A DNA stretch of 64,000 nucleotides from Rhodococcus sp. P-2 (lineage in GTDB: Bacteria > Actinomycetota > Actinomycetes > Mycobacteriales > Mycobacteriaceae). Below the pieces are notes generated by a model. The model was given only the letters and a program-made list of their open reading frames with translations, was not told where the DNA came from and searched no databases. Below, one piece after another: positions 15,879-23,666 of this stretch (the first letter of the stretch is position 1; each line of letters opens with the position of its first letter). The translations under genes and the position numbers were made by a program. The DNA lies in assembly GCF_016598535.1 (NCBI RefSeq), contig NZ_CP066779.1:2356001-2420000 (forward strand), given 5' to 3'.

Positions 15879-17258
15879 TCAAACCTGCTCAGGTGCAACC
15901 AAGGTTCCGGCGTCGCGCTCCGCCCGGTAATCCAGAGTCAGTTGGGCGTTGGCCTTGTCGGCCTTTCTGGTGATCACCTTGAGCAGCAGCACGATCAATG
16001 CTGCCGTCGCCAGCACCGCGGAGTACACCCCGATCGCCGGTGTGAAACTGTTGGTCGCGTCCTTGATCCATCCGGTGACCTGTGGACCGAAATAGCCTCC
16101 GAGGTTACCCATTCCGTTGATGACACCGAAACCTGCCGCCAAGGCAGCGCCGGTAAGGAAGCTCGAAGGCATGGTGATGAAGATGCTCATCGAACTGTAG
16201 AGACCGATCCCGGCGATGCAGAATCCGAAGATGGCGACAACAGGTGTGGTGAAGAACAGCGCAGCAATAGCAAAACCGAGTGCTGCGACCGATGCGGCGA
16301 TGGCGAAGTGCACGGGGCGCTCTCCGGCGCGGTCCGAATGGCGCGTCCACCAGATCATCGGTCCGATCGCAATCAGTGCAGGTAGTGCGGCAACCCATCC
16401 GATCTGATTGGTGCTCATCCCGAATTGCGCGTAAATCTGCGGCATCCAAATCTGGAAACCGTTGAGGCTGAAGGTGAAACAAATGAACACGGCGATCAAC
16501 ACCAGTACTCGTGGGTGCACGAGTCCCTGGAGGAAGCTGTGCTTACCGACGACCGCTTCGCGCTCTTGCGCCTCCGACTCGAGCGTATCGGTGAGCCAAC
16601 CGCGTTCTTCCTCGGAGAGGAACTCCGCCTCGGAAGGCTTGTCCCGCAGAACCTTGTAGATCACAAACGCCATGACCACGGCGGGGACGCCGGTGAGAAT
16701 GAATACCCATCGCCATCCGGAAAGCCCGAGAAAGCCGTCGATAGCCATCAGGTGCGTGGTGATCGGAGTACCCAGGCCGGAGATACAGATGAAGGTCACG
16801 ATCCACGCCATTGCTTTGCCTCGATCCCGATTCGGGAACCACTTCGAGACGAAGAACAGCATGCCGGGCGAAAAGCCGGCTTCGGCAATACCCAACAGGA
16901 ATCGTGCTGCCACCAATCCGCTGGCACCCTGAACGAACGCGGTTCCGATGGTGACCACGCCCCACGTGATCATGATTCGTGTGATCCAGCGCCGCGCACC
17001 GACCTTTGTGAGGATGTAGTTGCTCGGGGGTTCGCAGATCGTGTAACTCCAGAAATAGATTCCGGCCGCAAACCCGAACATCGAGGCCGATATTCCGAGT
17101 TCTTTGTTCATCGTCAATGCTGCAACGCCGATGTTCAATCGGTCGAGATACAGGACGATGTATGCCAATCCGATGACCGGCATGAAGCGGAGCATGACCT
17201 TCCGGACGGTCCTGGCCGGAAGGGGAAGTTGCTCGGTGACTGTTCTTTCGTGACGCAT
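15879..17258 (-). CDS. MFS transporter, anion:cation symporter (ACS/phthalate permease-like) family
   Basis: A 459-residue major facilitator with about 12 membrane helices, FMPVIGLAYIVLYLDRLNIG being the first. The ACS-type loop is seen as EPPSNYILTKVGARRWITRIM, and the central loop carries LRDKPSEAEFLSEEE, typical of tartrate, glucarate and hydroxyphenylacetate permeases. It should import an organic anion by proton symport. GAGGTGAATC precedes the ATG. It heads the string that ends at 7665, separated from the VOC gene by 136 bases with a stem-loop. A likely regulatory palindrome lies about 110 bases upstream. This supports an acidic polyol or sugar acid as the cluster substrate. Confidence 0.92.
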   Translation of the reverse strand: MRHERTVTEQLPLPARTVRKVMLRFMPVIGLAYIVLYLDRLNIGVAALTMNKELGISASMFGFAAGIYFWSYTICEPPSNYILTKVGARRWITRIMITWGVVTIGTAFVQGASGLVAARFLLGIAEAGFSPGMLFFVSKWFPNRDRGKAMAWIVTFICISGLGTPITTHLMAIDGFLGLSGWRWVFILTGVPAVVMAFVIYKVLRDKPSEAEFLSEEERGWLTDTLESEAQEREAVVGKHSFLQGLVHPRVLVLIAVFICFTFSLNGFQIWMPQIYAQFGMSTNQIGWVAALPALIAIGPMIWWTRHSDRAGERPVHFAIAASVAALGFAIAALFFTTPVVAIFGFCIAGIGLYSSMSIFITMPSSFLTGAALAAGFGVINGMGNLGGYFGPQVTGWIKDATNSFTPAIGVYSAVLATAALIVLLLKVITRKADKANAQLTLDYRAERDAGTLVAPEQV

Positions 17259-17361
17259 GATTCACCTCGTACTCATTCGAACACATCATTGTGATGGCTG
17301 ACACAGAGACGATGCGGGTCGCGGTTCGAACTTCACAGACACGATTCCCGATGATCGGTAC

Positions 17362-17380
17362 TCGATTCGTGAGCAATCGA
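17362..17380. promoter_or_regulatory. Palindrome upstream of the MFS gene, candidate IclR operator
   Basis: TCGATT (17362-17367), a 7-base centre, and AATCGA (17375-17380) form an inverted repeat about 110 bases upstream of the MFS ATG. On the minus strand it reads CGATTG followed by AATCG, the same half-sites as the inverted repeat in front of the IclR gene. Shared half-sites at both ends of the cluster fit control by that IclR protein. Short arms make chance a real possibility. Confidence 0.4.
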
Positions 17381-17400
17381 CCGGCCGGGGTGACAAGAAG

Positions 17401-17434
17401 GCGGAGTGCCTGTCGGTTTCGACAGGCACTCCGC
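17401..17434 (-). terminator. Strong stem-loop after the acyl-CoA ligase operon
   Basis: GCGGAGTGCCTGTC (17401-17414), loop GGTTTC, and GACAGGCACTCCGC (17421-17434) form a perfect 14-bp stem. It lies 30 bases downstream of the ligase stop (17464) on the minus strand and is followed on that strand by CTTCTTGTC. It separates the ligase operon from the MFS promoter and is a probable intrinsic terminator. Confidence 0.75.
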
Positions 17435-17463
17435 GCGGTGAAACATAGGCGTTCCGGGGGCAT

Positions 17464-18984
17464 TCAGCCAGTCAGCTCACTCTTGATCTCGTTCTTGAGA
17501 ACTTTACCGACCTTGGAGCGAGGTAGATCGTCCCAGACGATGACTTGCTTCGGAGTCTTCACACTTCCGATGCGAGCTTTCACGAAAGCCATCACCTCGG
17601 CGCCGTCGATAGCGGCGCCGAGGTGTGGCTGCACCACTGCCACAACACGTTCGCCCCACTTGTCGTCCGGCAATCCGATGACTCCGCAGTCCTGGATCCC
17701 CGGATACGCCATGAGCGCCTGCTCCACCTCGACCGAGTAGACGTTGAAACCGCCCGTGATGATCATGTCTTTTGCACGATCGACGATGAACAGGAAATTG
17801 TCCTCGTCCAGGTACCCGATGTCGCCGGTGTGATGCCAGCCGTGAGCCGACGCTTCCGCGGTCGCGTCGGGGTTCTTGTAATAGCCCGCCATCACCAACG
17901 AACTGCGGATCACCACCTCACCACGCTCCCCGCGGTCGAGCAGTGCGCCTTTGTCGTCCATGATCCCCACGGTCACCAACGGCGACGGTCGACCGGCCGA
18001 GGAAAGTCGCGACGTTGCGACAGTGCCGTCCGGGCCGAAGTGTTCCTTCGGTGACATCGTCGAGATCATCATGGGGGCTTCACTTTGCCCGAACAGCTGA
18101 GCCATGACCGGGCCGATCTTGTCGATCGCCTCCTCGAGCCTGGTCGGGGAGATCGGTGCCGCGCCGTACCAGAAGCACTGCAACGAGCTGAGATCCGTGG
18201 CCGCAAGGCTCTCGTGCTCGAGCAACATGTAGATGAGCGTCGGCGGCAGGAAGGTGTGAGTCACCTTGTGCTTCTGAACGTTCGCGAGGAAGTACCCGAG
18301 ATCGGGCTTCGGCATGATCACCACTTCGCCGCCGAGGGCCATGATCGGGAAGCACAGAACACCGGCGGCGTGAGTCAACGGCGCCAACGCCAGATACACC
18401 GGTCGTCCCTCGAACGGATAGCTCATCAAGGTGATGGCCGTCATCGTCTCGATGTTGTGCCCGGTCAGCATCACGCCCTTCGGCCGACCCGTCGTACCAC
18501 CGGTGCCGACCAGCATAGTGACGTCGTCGGGTGCAACGACATCGAGTTCTTGTTCCCCGAGCCAGCTTTCGAGAGACAGAGCCGATTCCCATTCGCCGTC
18601 GATGCAGACGAGCGTCACCAACTGGGGAAGCGCGTCCTTGATCTGGTCGACCAGCGACGCGTACGACTTCTGGAAGAACAGCGCACGACAGTCGAACAGA
18701 TCCAACAGATCCCGATTTTCCGCGGCTTCGTTACGAGGGTTGATCGGGCACCAGACCGCGCCGGCCCTGCTGATACCGAACACGCAGGAGAACGAGATCG
18801 GGTCATTGCCGGACAGAATCGCGACCTTCTCGTCCGGCCCGATGCCCGAAGCCGCGAGCGACGCTGCGAAGCGTCGACTGAACTGTTGCACCTCGCCGTA
18901 GGAGAGAGTGCGCTCCCCCATCGTCAAACACGGTGCGGTGGAACCCAGAGAGGCTCCCTTGTCGAGATAGTCGGTCAAACGCAT
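17464..18984 (-). CDS. AMP-dependent acyl-CoA synthetase/ligase
   Basis: A 506-residue member of the ANL superfamily that adenylates a carboxylic acid and transfers it to CoA. The P-loop is LVGTGGTTGRPKGVM, core motifs are FGQSEAPMM and WHHTGDIGYLDEDNFLFIVDRAKDMIITGG (read in parts), and the C-terminal catalytic Lys lies in RSKVGKVLKNE. The length is typical of medium/long-chain or aromatic acid ligases. GGAGG is 5 bases before the ATG. It is third in an operon after an SDR and a DUF5938 protein, and ends at a strong terminator. The acid substrate is unknown. Confidence 0.9.
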   Translation of the reverse strand: MRLTDYLDKGASLGSTAPCLTMGERTLSYGEVQQFSRRFAASLAASGIGPDEKVAILSGNDPISFSCVFGISRAGAVWCPINPRNEAAENRDLLDLFDCRALFFQKSYASLVDQIKDALPQLVTLVCIDGEWESALSLESWLGEQELDVVAPDDVTMLVGTGGTTGRPKGVMLTGHNIETMTAITLMSYPFEGRPVYLALAPLTHAAGVLCFPIMALGGEVVIMPKPDLGYFLANVQKHKVTHTFLPPTLIYMLLEHESLAATDLSSLQCFWYGAAPISPTRLEEAIDKIGPVMAQLFGQSEAPMMISTMSPKEHFGPDGTVATSRLSSAGRPSPLVTVGIMDDKGALLDRGERGEVVIRSSLVMAGYYKNPDATAEASAHGWHHTGDIGYLDEDNFLFIVDRAKDMIITGGFNVYSVEVEQALMAYPGIQDCGVIGLPDDKWGERVVAVVQPHLGAAIDGAEVMAFVKARIGSVKTPKQVIVWDDLPRSKVGKVLKNEIKSELTG

Positions 18985-19057
18985 GGGGAGCCTCCAGGGC
19001 GGGGCTCCCGGCGCGATGCACGCCGGGAGCCGTGAACATGATGACGAGGATGACGAG

Positions 19058-20179
19058 CTAGGCGTTGATGGTTACTTCCGGTTCCAGCGCCAGCCCGAAA
19101 CTACGTAGCGCGCCGAGCAGTTCGCGATGGCCGAACGCCTGGCACGCCGAGGCAAGCCCGGTCCGCTTGGGCGCCTGCTGAAGCAGCGAATGTGCTGCAT
19201 ATGCATGCAGTAGGCCCGTCTGCTTGTAGTTGCAGTTGCCGTGGATCACGACGTGCGAGCGACCGAGCGGGCCCGACGCGTAGACGGAGTCCAATGAGGT
19301 GTTGATACGCGGATTCTCACGAGGCGGCATACCAGCCTGCACCGAACCGGCGATCTCGGCCAGGGCGGCTTCCTGCTCGTCGGCAGGCAGGGTTTTGATC
19401 TGCTCCTCCACGATCTTCTGTGTCGCGACAACACCTTCCATCACGGTGCGGTCGAAGACACCGCCCGCAGCCTTGACGTTGGAAACTCGCGGATCGTTCT
19501 TGAACCACACCGGGTGACACGTTCCGCCCCACGGCAATGCCAGCGCGGTTTCGTGCTGGCCGGGAACGACGACGTCGAAAGTCTGACCGGGCGCCCACTG
19601 CACGTACTTGTTCTGCTCGAGGTAGTACCAGTTCGCCTTGAGGATGGTGAAGATCGTCTGAGTGGAGGCGTAAGTGGGGAATCCCTTCCACAGCACCAGA
19701 ATGTCGAGCGTATCGAGGCCCGGCGTTTCCAGTGCGATGTTGGCCGCGATCTCACCGGTGGTGTACATCTGCGCGATGCCGGGTGAGAGAAGCAGGCCCT
19801 TCTCCTGGTACTTGTCGCTGAACTTCTCCTGGACGTCGAGTACCCAGTCCTGCTCACCGGTGGTGTCCATGTAGTGGCAACCGGCATTCAACGCGGCCTC
19901 CACGACGGTGCCGCCAAGCTTGATGAACGGCCCGACCATGTTGCTGACAACCTGTGCACCGGTGAACAATTCGGTGAGCGCCTCGACAGTGTGCTCGACC
20001 TCGACGACCTCGTGATCGACGGTGTCCAAACCGGGGATCTTGTCGAGTACCTCTTGAATGCGAGCGGCGTCTCGGCCGGCAGCGATGAACGGGATGTTGA
20101 ACTCGCGCAGGTATTCACACACCAGGCGACCGGTGTACCCGGAGACGCCGTAGACGATGACTGGCTTCTTTTCGGACAT
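19058..20179 (-). CDS. Saccharopine dehydrogenase-like NAD(P)-binding protein (DUF5938)
   Basis: A 373-residue protein with an N-terminal Rossmann fold (VIVYGVSGYTGRLVCEYL, residues 7-24) like saccharopine dehydrogenase and trans-acting enoyl reductase families, followed by a longer C-terminal domain with GWPTYAS-like and CHPVWFKND segments that I associate with DUF5938. The SGYTG motif indicates dinucleotide binding. No family member has a function I can name with confidence. It lies between an SDR and an acyl-CoA ligase (54- and 73-base gaps), so a redox step on an acyl or lipid substrate is a fair guess. Confidence 0.75.
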   Translation of the reverse strand: MSEKKPVIVYGVSGYTGRLVCEYLREFNIPFIAAGRDAARIQEVLDKIPGLDTVDHEVVEVEHTVEALTELFTGAQVVSNMVGPFIKLGGTVVEAALNAGCHYMDTTGEQDWVLDVQEKFSDKYQEKGLLLSPGIAQMYTTGEIAANIALETPGLDTLDILVLWKGFPTYASTQTIFTILKANWYYLEQNKYVQWAPGQTFDVVVPGQHETALALPWGGTCHPVWFKNDPRVSNVKAAGGVFDRTVMEGVVATQKIVEEQIKTLPADEQEAALAEIAGSVQAGMPPRENPRINTSLDSVYASGPLGRSHVVIHGNCNYKQTGLLHAYAAHSLLQQAPKRTGLASACQAFGHRELLGALRSFGLALEPEVTINA

Positions 20180-20233
20180 GTTCGTGGAACCTTTCGAAGA
20201 CGAGAGAAGGGGATAGTTACGAATCGGGGCGAG

Positions 20234-21037
20234 TTACATGCCCATTCCACCGTCGACCGGGAGGCCGATACCGGTGATGAATCGTGCGGCGTCGGAAGAC
20301 AAGAACACCACGGCGTCCGCCATGTCGTTCACTTCACCGAGACGGCCGAGCGGGGTGAGACCGACGACGTCACCGACTGCTGCTTCGGCACTGGGCCAGA
20401 GGCCGAGCTTCTCCATGTCCGCCGCGAGTCCGAGCCCCATCTCGGTGGCTACGAGGCCCGGGTAGATGCAGTTGACGCGGACTCCGTAGCCGAGCTTGCC
20501 CGACTCTGCGGCGGCAACCCTGGTGAAGCGATCGACCGCGGACTTTGTCGCGGAGTACCCGCTGATGCCGGGAAAGGGAATGGTTGCGGCGACCGAGGAG
20601 ATGTTGATGACGGAACCGCCGGTGCCGGCTACTCCGCCCGGACGCATGCTACGCAGTCCGTGTTTGGTTCCGAGCGCCGTTCCGAGGATGTTGACCTCAC
20701 ACATGCGCCGAATGTCGCCTGGATCGAGGTCGACCACCAGCGAGGAAATCTCGATGCCGGCGTTGTTGACGAGGATGTCGAAGCCACCGAGAGTCTCCGC
20801 GGTGGCAGCAACCGCCTCTGCCCAGTTCGCGTCGTCGGTGACGTCCAGCTTCACGAAGCCGGTCTTCACTCCGCCGGAACCGACAGCCTCCGCGGTGGCG
20901 CGGCCCTCGTCTTCGAGAACGTCGCCGATCATCACCGACGCTCCCGCCTTTGCCAACGCCTCAGCCATACCGGCTCCGAGCCCCTTGGCACCACCTGTGA
21001 CCAGTGCTTTTCGTCCCTCGAGATCAAACACACTCAT
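20234..21037 (-). CDS. Short-chain dehydrogenase/reductase (SDR)
   Basis: A 267-residue SDR: GGAKGLGAGMAEAL cofactor loop near residues 14-27, LVNNAGIEI, catalytic Ser in INISSVAATI and YSATKSAVDRF, ending LPVDGGMGM. Asp in IGDVLED suggests NAD(H). The ATG at 21037 has GGAGG 8 bases upstream. It is the first gene of the SDR/DUF5938/ligase operon and is divergent from a TetR gene, with a palindromic site between them. Similar SDRs act on hydroxysteroids and other secondary alcohols, but the substrate cannot be read from sequence. Confidence 0.88.
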   Translation of the reverse strand: MSVFDLEGRKALVTGGAKGLGAGMAEALAKAGASVMIGDVLEDEGRATAEAVGSGGVKTGFVKLDVTDDANWAEAVAATAETLGGFDILVNNAGIEISSLVVDLDPGDIRRMCEVNILGTALGTKHGLRSMRPGGVAGTGGSVINISSVAATIPFPGISGYSATKSAVDRFTRVAAAESGKLGYGVRVNCIYPGLVATEMGLGLAADMEKLGLWPSAEAAVGDVVGLTPLGRLGEVNDMADAVVFLSSDAARFITGIGLPVDGGMGM

Positions 21038-21148
21038 TTTCGACTGCCTCCATGACTGAAACGACTCTCGCGATGCCACCGTTCACAGCGACGCTGCCAA
21101 GTGGTGTGAGTCACAGAGTATTCAACTTTGGACGAGTGTCAAGAGAAA

Positions 21149-21166
21149 TCTTGACGACTGTCAAGA
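21149..21166. promoter_or_regulatory. Inverted repeat in the SDR/TetR divergent region
   Basis: TCTTGAC (21149-21155), a 4-base centre, and GTCAAGA (21160-21166) form a perfect 18-bp operator-like palindrome between the divergent SDR (start 21037) and TetR (start 21261) genes. A further half-site GTGTCAAG lies just to the left (21137-21144), so the site may be double. The adjacent TetR protein is the obvious candidate binder. Confidence 0.6.
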
Positions 21167-21260
21167 TTTCGTTACACGCTCGTCAAAGACCAGGGGTTAC
21201 ACTGGGTCGAACGCGGCGATCGTGCCGCTGTGGAAACCGCAGGGAACAGGACGTGCCATC

Positions 21261-21947
21261 GTGACCACGACAGTCGAGAAGCCAAGTGGGGCAGGAAAAA
21301 AGGCGGTTCCTGCCTCTTCGGAGAAGCGGTCCAACGCCGACAAGGTGTCACGTCGCCAGGTCGACAAGTTCTCCGAGCGACGCGATCAACTGGCCGAGGC
21401 GGCACTGCAAACACTGGCCGAACTGGGTTACGCACGCACGAGCCTGCGCGAAATCGCCCAGAATTCGGAGTTCTCACACGGCGTTCTGCACTACTACTTC
21501 AGCGACAAAGTCGACCTGATCACCCACTGCGTGCGCCACTACAAGGCGCGCTGCGTCACCCGCTACGACGGCATCGTCGCCACCGCTCAGACGCCGGAGG
21601 AACTGAAAGCCGGTTTCGGCGCGCTGCTCGCGGAGACCATGATCGAAGAACCGACGATGCACCGCCTCTGGTACGACCTGCGCGCGCAGTCGATGTTCGA
21701 GGAGTCGTTCCGAACGGACGTGGCCGCGATCGACGAGAGTCTCGAAAACATGATCTGGCGCATCGTGTCTCGCTACGCCGAGCTTCTCGACGTCGAAGCA
21801 TCGGTCACCTCGCCGGCGATGTACGCGATCTTCGACGGCCTGTTCCAGCAGAGTCTGCTCCGCCATCTGTCCGGTGATCAGACTGCTGCGAACTATCTTT
21901 CGGAGAGCGTCCAGCAGATGCTGCCCCTGGTCGTGCCCACACCCTGA
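21261..21947 (+). CDS. TetR family transcriptional regulator
   Basis: A 228-residue TetR regulator with a basic, Ser/Lys-rich N-terminal tail of about 30 residues before the helix-turn-helix (SLREIAQNSEFSHGVLHYYF). The C-terminal domain has the HRLWYDLRAQSMFEESFR segment seen in TetR_C_6-like regulators of lipid and polyketide genes. I use GTG 21261 because the upstream 13 residues look non-coding; no strong ribosome-binding site is visible, so the start is uncertain. It is divergent from the SDR operon and probably represses it through the TCTTGAC/GTCAAGA palindrome. Confidence 0.87.
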   Translation: MTTTVEKPSGAGKKAVPASSEKRSNADKVSRRQVDKFSERRDQLAEAALQTLAELGYARTSLREIAQNSEFSHGVLHYYFSDKVDLITHCVRHYKARCVTRYDGIVATAQTPEELKAGFGALLAETMIEEPTMHRLWYDLRAQSMFEESFRTDVAAIDESLENMIWRIVSRYAELLDVEASVTSPAMYAIFDGLFQQSLLRHLSGDQTAANYLSESVQQMLPLVVPTP

Positions 21948-21953
21948 GTCGGC

Positions 21954-22547
21954 TCAGCGGGCAGCGATGCCTTCCGCGACGTACCTGGCTCCGCGATCGA
22001 ATTCGCCGACCACGTCGTAGTCGGCGTCTTGCCGCCAGAAGCGGACCAACGCCCCGTAGGTACCACCGATCATCTGCGCGAGAAACAGCGGCGGGTAGTC
22101 CGATCTCACTTCGCCGGCTTCGATACCGGCAGTGACGATCCGCAGGAGTTCCACGTGGAACCGATGATCGTGGGCCGCCCCCGCTCCGGAGGAGGCGAAG
22201 TCGCGCTCCAGTTCTGCAGTCACCATGCGCAGATAGCGCGGATGCATGATCGCCTGTTGCGCAAAGTCCTGAAAAATCCTGGAGATCCGATCAGAGGTCG
22301 GCATCGGCGATTCCATGAGCTGATCCACCAGTGCCGCAAGCTGATCGAGGTGATCACTGTGCAGCGCCTCGAGAACCGAGTCCTTGCCCTGGAAGTAATT
22401 GAAGAAGGTGGCTCGCGACACCTCGGCTCGCTCGGCGATGTCGTCGACGGTCGTGCTGGCGAAACCCTGCGCCGAGAACAGAATTCGAGCAGCCGAGAGC
22501 AACCTGTCGTTGGTATCGCGCTTGTTCTGTTCTCGTTTGGAAATCAC
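21954..22547 (-). CDS. TetR family transcriptional regulator
   Basis: A 197-residue TetR protein: DRLLSAARILFSAQGFASTT, then VDDIAERAEVSRATFFNYFQ (residues 34-53). The C-terminal helical domain has PRYLRMVTAELERDF. GTG start with AGG upstream. It converges on the previous TetR gene with 6 bases between stop codons and is divergent from an enoyl-CoA hydratase gene; GGACACA/TGTGTCC and TGGACT/AGTCCA inverted repeats lie between them. A regulator of acyl-CoA catabolism is likely. Confidence 0.88.
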   Translation of the reverse strand: MISKREQNKRDTNDRLLSAARILFSAQGFASTTVDDIAERAEVSRATFFNYFQGKDSVLEALHSDHLDQLAALVDQLMESPMPTSDRISRIFQDFAQQAIMHPRYLRMVTAELERDFASSGAGAAHDHRFHVELLRIVTAGIEAGEVRSDYPPLFLAQMIGGTYGALVRFWRQDADYDVVGEFDRGARYVAEGIAAR

Positions 22548-22571
22548 GTCGACCTGCCTTTCTCCGCCTCA

Positions 22572-22660
22572 GGACACAGTCTTCGCCACAGTCCGGAATG
22601 TGTCCAATGTCGGTCTCGCCAGTTGAAGCATCACCCCTTCGATAGATGGACTACAGTCCA
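22572..22660. promoter_or_regulatory. Two inverted repeats in the TetR/crotonase divergent region
   Basis: GGACACA (22572-22578) pairs with TGTGTCC (22599-22605), and TGGACTACAGTCCA (22647-22660) is a 14-base palindrome 4 bases before the crotonase ATG at 22664. Both contain GGAC/GTCC half-sites. The second overlaps a TACAGT -10-like box (22653-22658), a position where a bound repressor would block transcription. Confidence 0.45.
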
Positions 22661-22663
22661 ATT

Positions 22664-23425
22664 ATGTCGACTGTTTCCACAGACCGCCACGACCGCGTTC
22701 TCATCGTCAGGATCGAACGCGAAGAACGTCGCAATGCGATCAATCGTGAAACTGCCGAGGGAATCGAAGCCGCACTGAACCTTCTCGACGACGACCCCGA
22801 TCTGTGGGTCGGCATCATCACCGGAACCCCCAGCATCTTTTGCGCCGGAACCGATATCCGAGAGCGGGCCGATCTTCGCATGCCCCGCGGCGGCGAGTAC
22901 GGCGTCATTCGGCGCCGGCGGAACAAGCCCCTGATCGCTGCAGTCGAGGGATACGCGCTGGGTGGCGGTTTCGAAATCGCATTGGCCTGCGATCTGATCG
23001 TCGCCTCCGCCACAGCACAATTCGGCCTTCCCGAAACCAAACGCGGCCTGGTTGCGACGTCCGGTGCACTCTTTCGGGCGCCTCGCGCGCTTCCGATCAA
23101 CGTCGCCCGCGAACTCTTGATCACCGGCCGCACACTGGATCCCGAACGGGCCAAGGACCTCGGCGTCGTCAATGCAGTCACTGCCGAGGGCAAAGCACTC
23201 GACGAGGCACTGGTGATGGCAGCGGAGATCTGCGAGTCCTCCCCCACCTCTGTGAGCTTGAGCCTGAAGGCGATCGACGCGCTCTACGCCGACGCCGACG
23301 CCGTCGGATGGGAGGTCACCGACGACGCCAAGGACGCAGTGTTGCGCTCCCCGGACATCGCCGAAGGGCTCGACGCCTTTGCCAGTCGTCGGACACCCCG
23401 ATGGAGCGGACTGCCGCCCGCATGA
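22664..23425 (+). CDS. Enoyl-CoA hydratase/isomerase (crotonase) family protein
   Basis: A 253-residue crotonase. The oxyanion-hole motifs are FCAGTDIRERAD (after strand B) and EGYALGGGFEIALACD. At the positions of the two catalytic Glu of enoyl-CoA hydratase this one has LPETKRGLVATSGALFR, so Glu is kept at the first site (LPE) and the second is not obvious; hydratase or isomerase are both possible. The ATG at 22664 lies 5 bases after TACAGT, which suggests a leaderless transcript. It stands alone, divergent from a TetR gene. Confidence 0.88.
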   Translation: MSTVSTDRHDRVLIVRIEREERRNAINRETAEGIEAALNLLDDDPDLWVGIITGTPSIFCAGTDIRERADLRMPRGGEYGVIRRRRNKPLIAAVEGYALGGGFEIALACDLIVASATAQFGLPETKRGLVATSGALFRAPRALPINVARELLITGRTLDPERAKDLGVVNAVTAEGKALDEALVMAAEICESSPTSVSLSLKAIDALYADADAVGWEVTDDAKDAVLRSPDIAEGLDAFASRRTPRWSGLPPA

Positions 23426-23496
23426 GCGACCACGATCCGAGACAGATTCCCTATACGTCTGGTCGGAAAGGGTATGAACCGGTTACAGTCTCTCCT

Positions 23497-23595
23497 GTGA
23501 CGGGAATCGGCGCATACGAGACGGGCACGCTGCTGACGCGGCGGCGCCATGTCGACTTTGCGCATGTCTGTACATCCGGGTGTCCGATCTACTGA
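23497..23595 (+). CDS. Short Cys-containing leader peptide upstream of osmC-metY
   Basis: A 32-codon reading frame from GTG 23497 to TGA 23595. It contains the segment LLTRRRHVDFAHVCTSGCP, with Cys25 and Cys29. Short actinobacterial leader peptides with an RRHxD core followed by Cys or other key residues are known upstream of sulfur-metabolism genes. A TACAGT -10 box (23484-23489) ends 7 bases before the GTG, so the mRNA is probably leaderless and the peptide is its first translated unit. The stop codon is inside a stem-loop. It most likely senses Cys-tRNA supply and controls the OsmC/MetY genes downstream; no function beyond that is expected. Confidence 0.7.
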   Translation: MTGIGAYETGTLLTRRRHVDFAHVCTSGCPIY

Positions 23596-23627
23596 TCGGA
23601 CCTACGACGTGAGCGCCGCTCACGTCG
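23582..23627 (+). promoter_or_regulatory. Two stem-loops of the leader-peptide attenuator
   Basis: GTCCGATC (23582-23589) pairs with GATCGGAC (23594-23601) across the leader stop codon, and the stem starts within the Cys29 codon. A second stem CGACGTGAGC (23605-23614) with GCTCACGTCG (23618-23627) follows at once. A ribosome stalled at the Cys codons would stop the first stem forming. No T-run follows, so control could be on translation or by Rho rather than by intrinsic termination. Confidence 0.6.
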
Positions 23628-23666
23628 ATACTCGTATGTACACCCAGATCAGGGGACATTTCTGTC

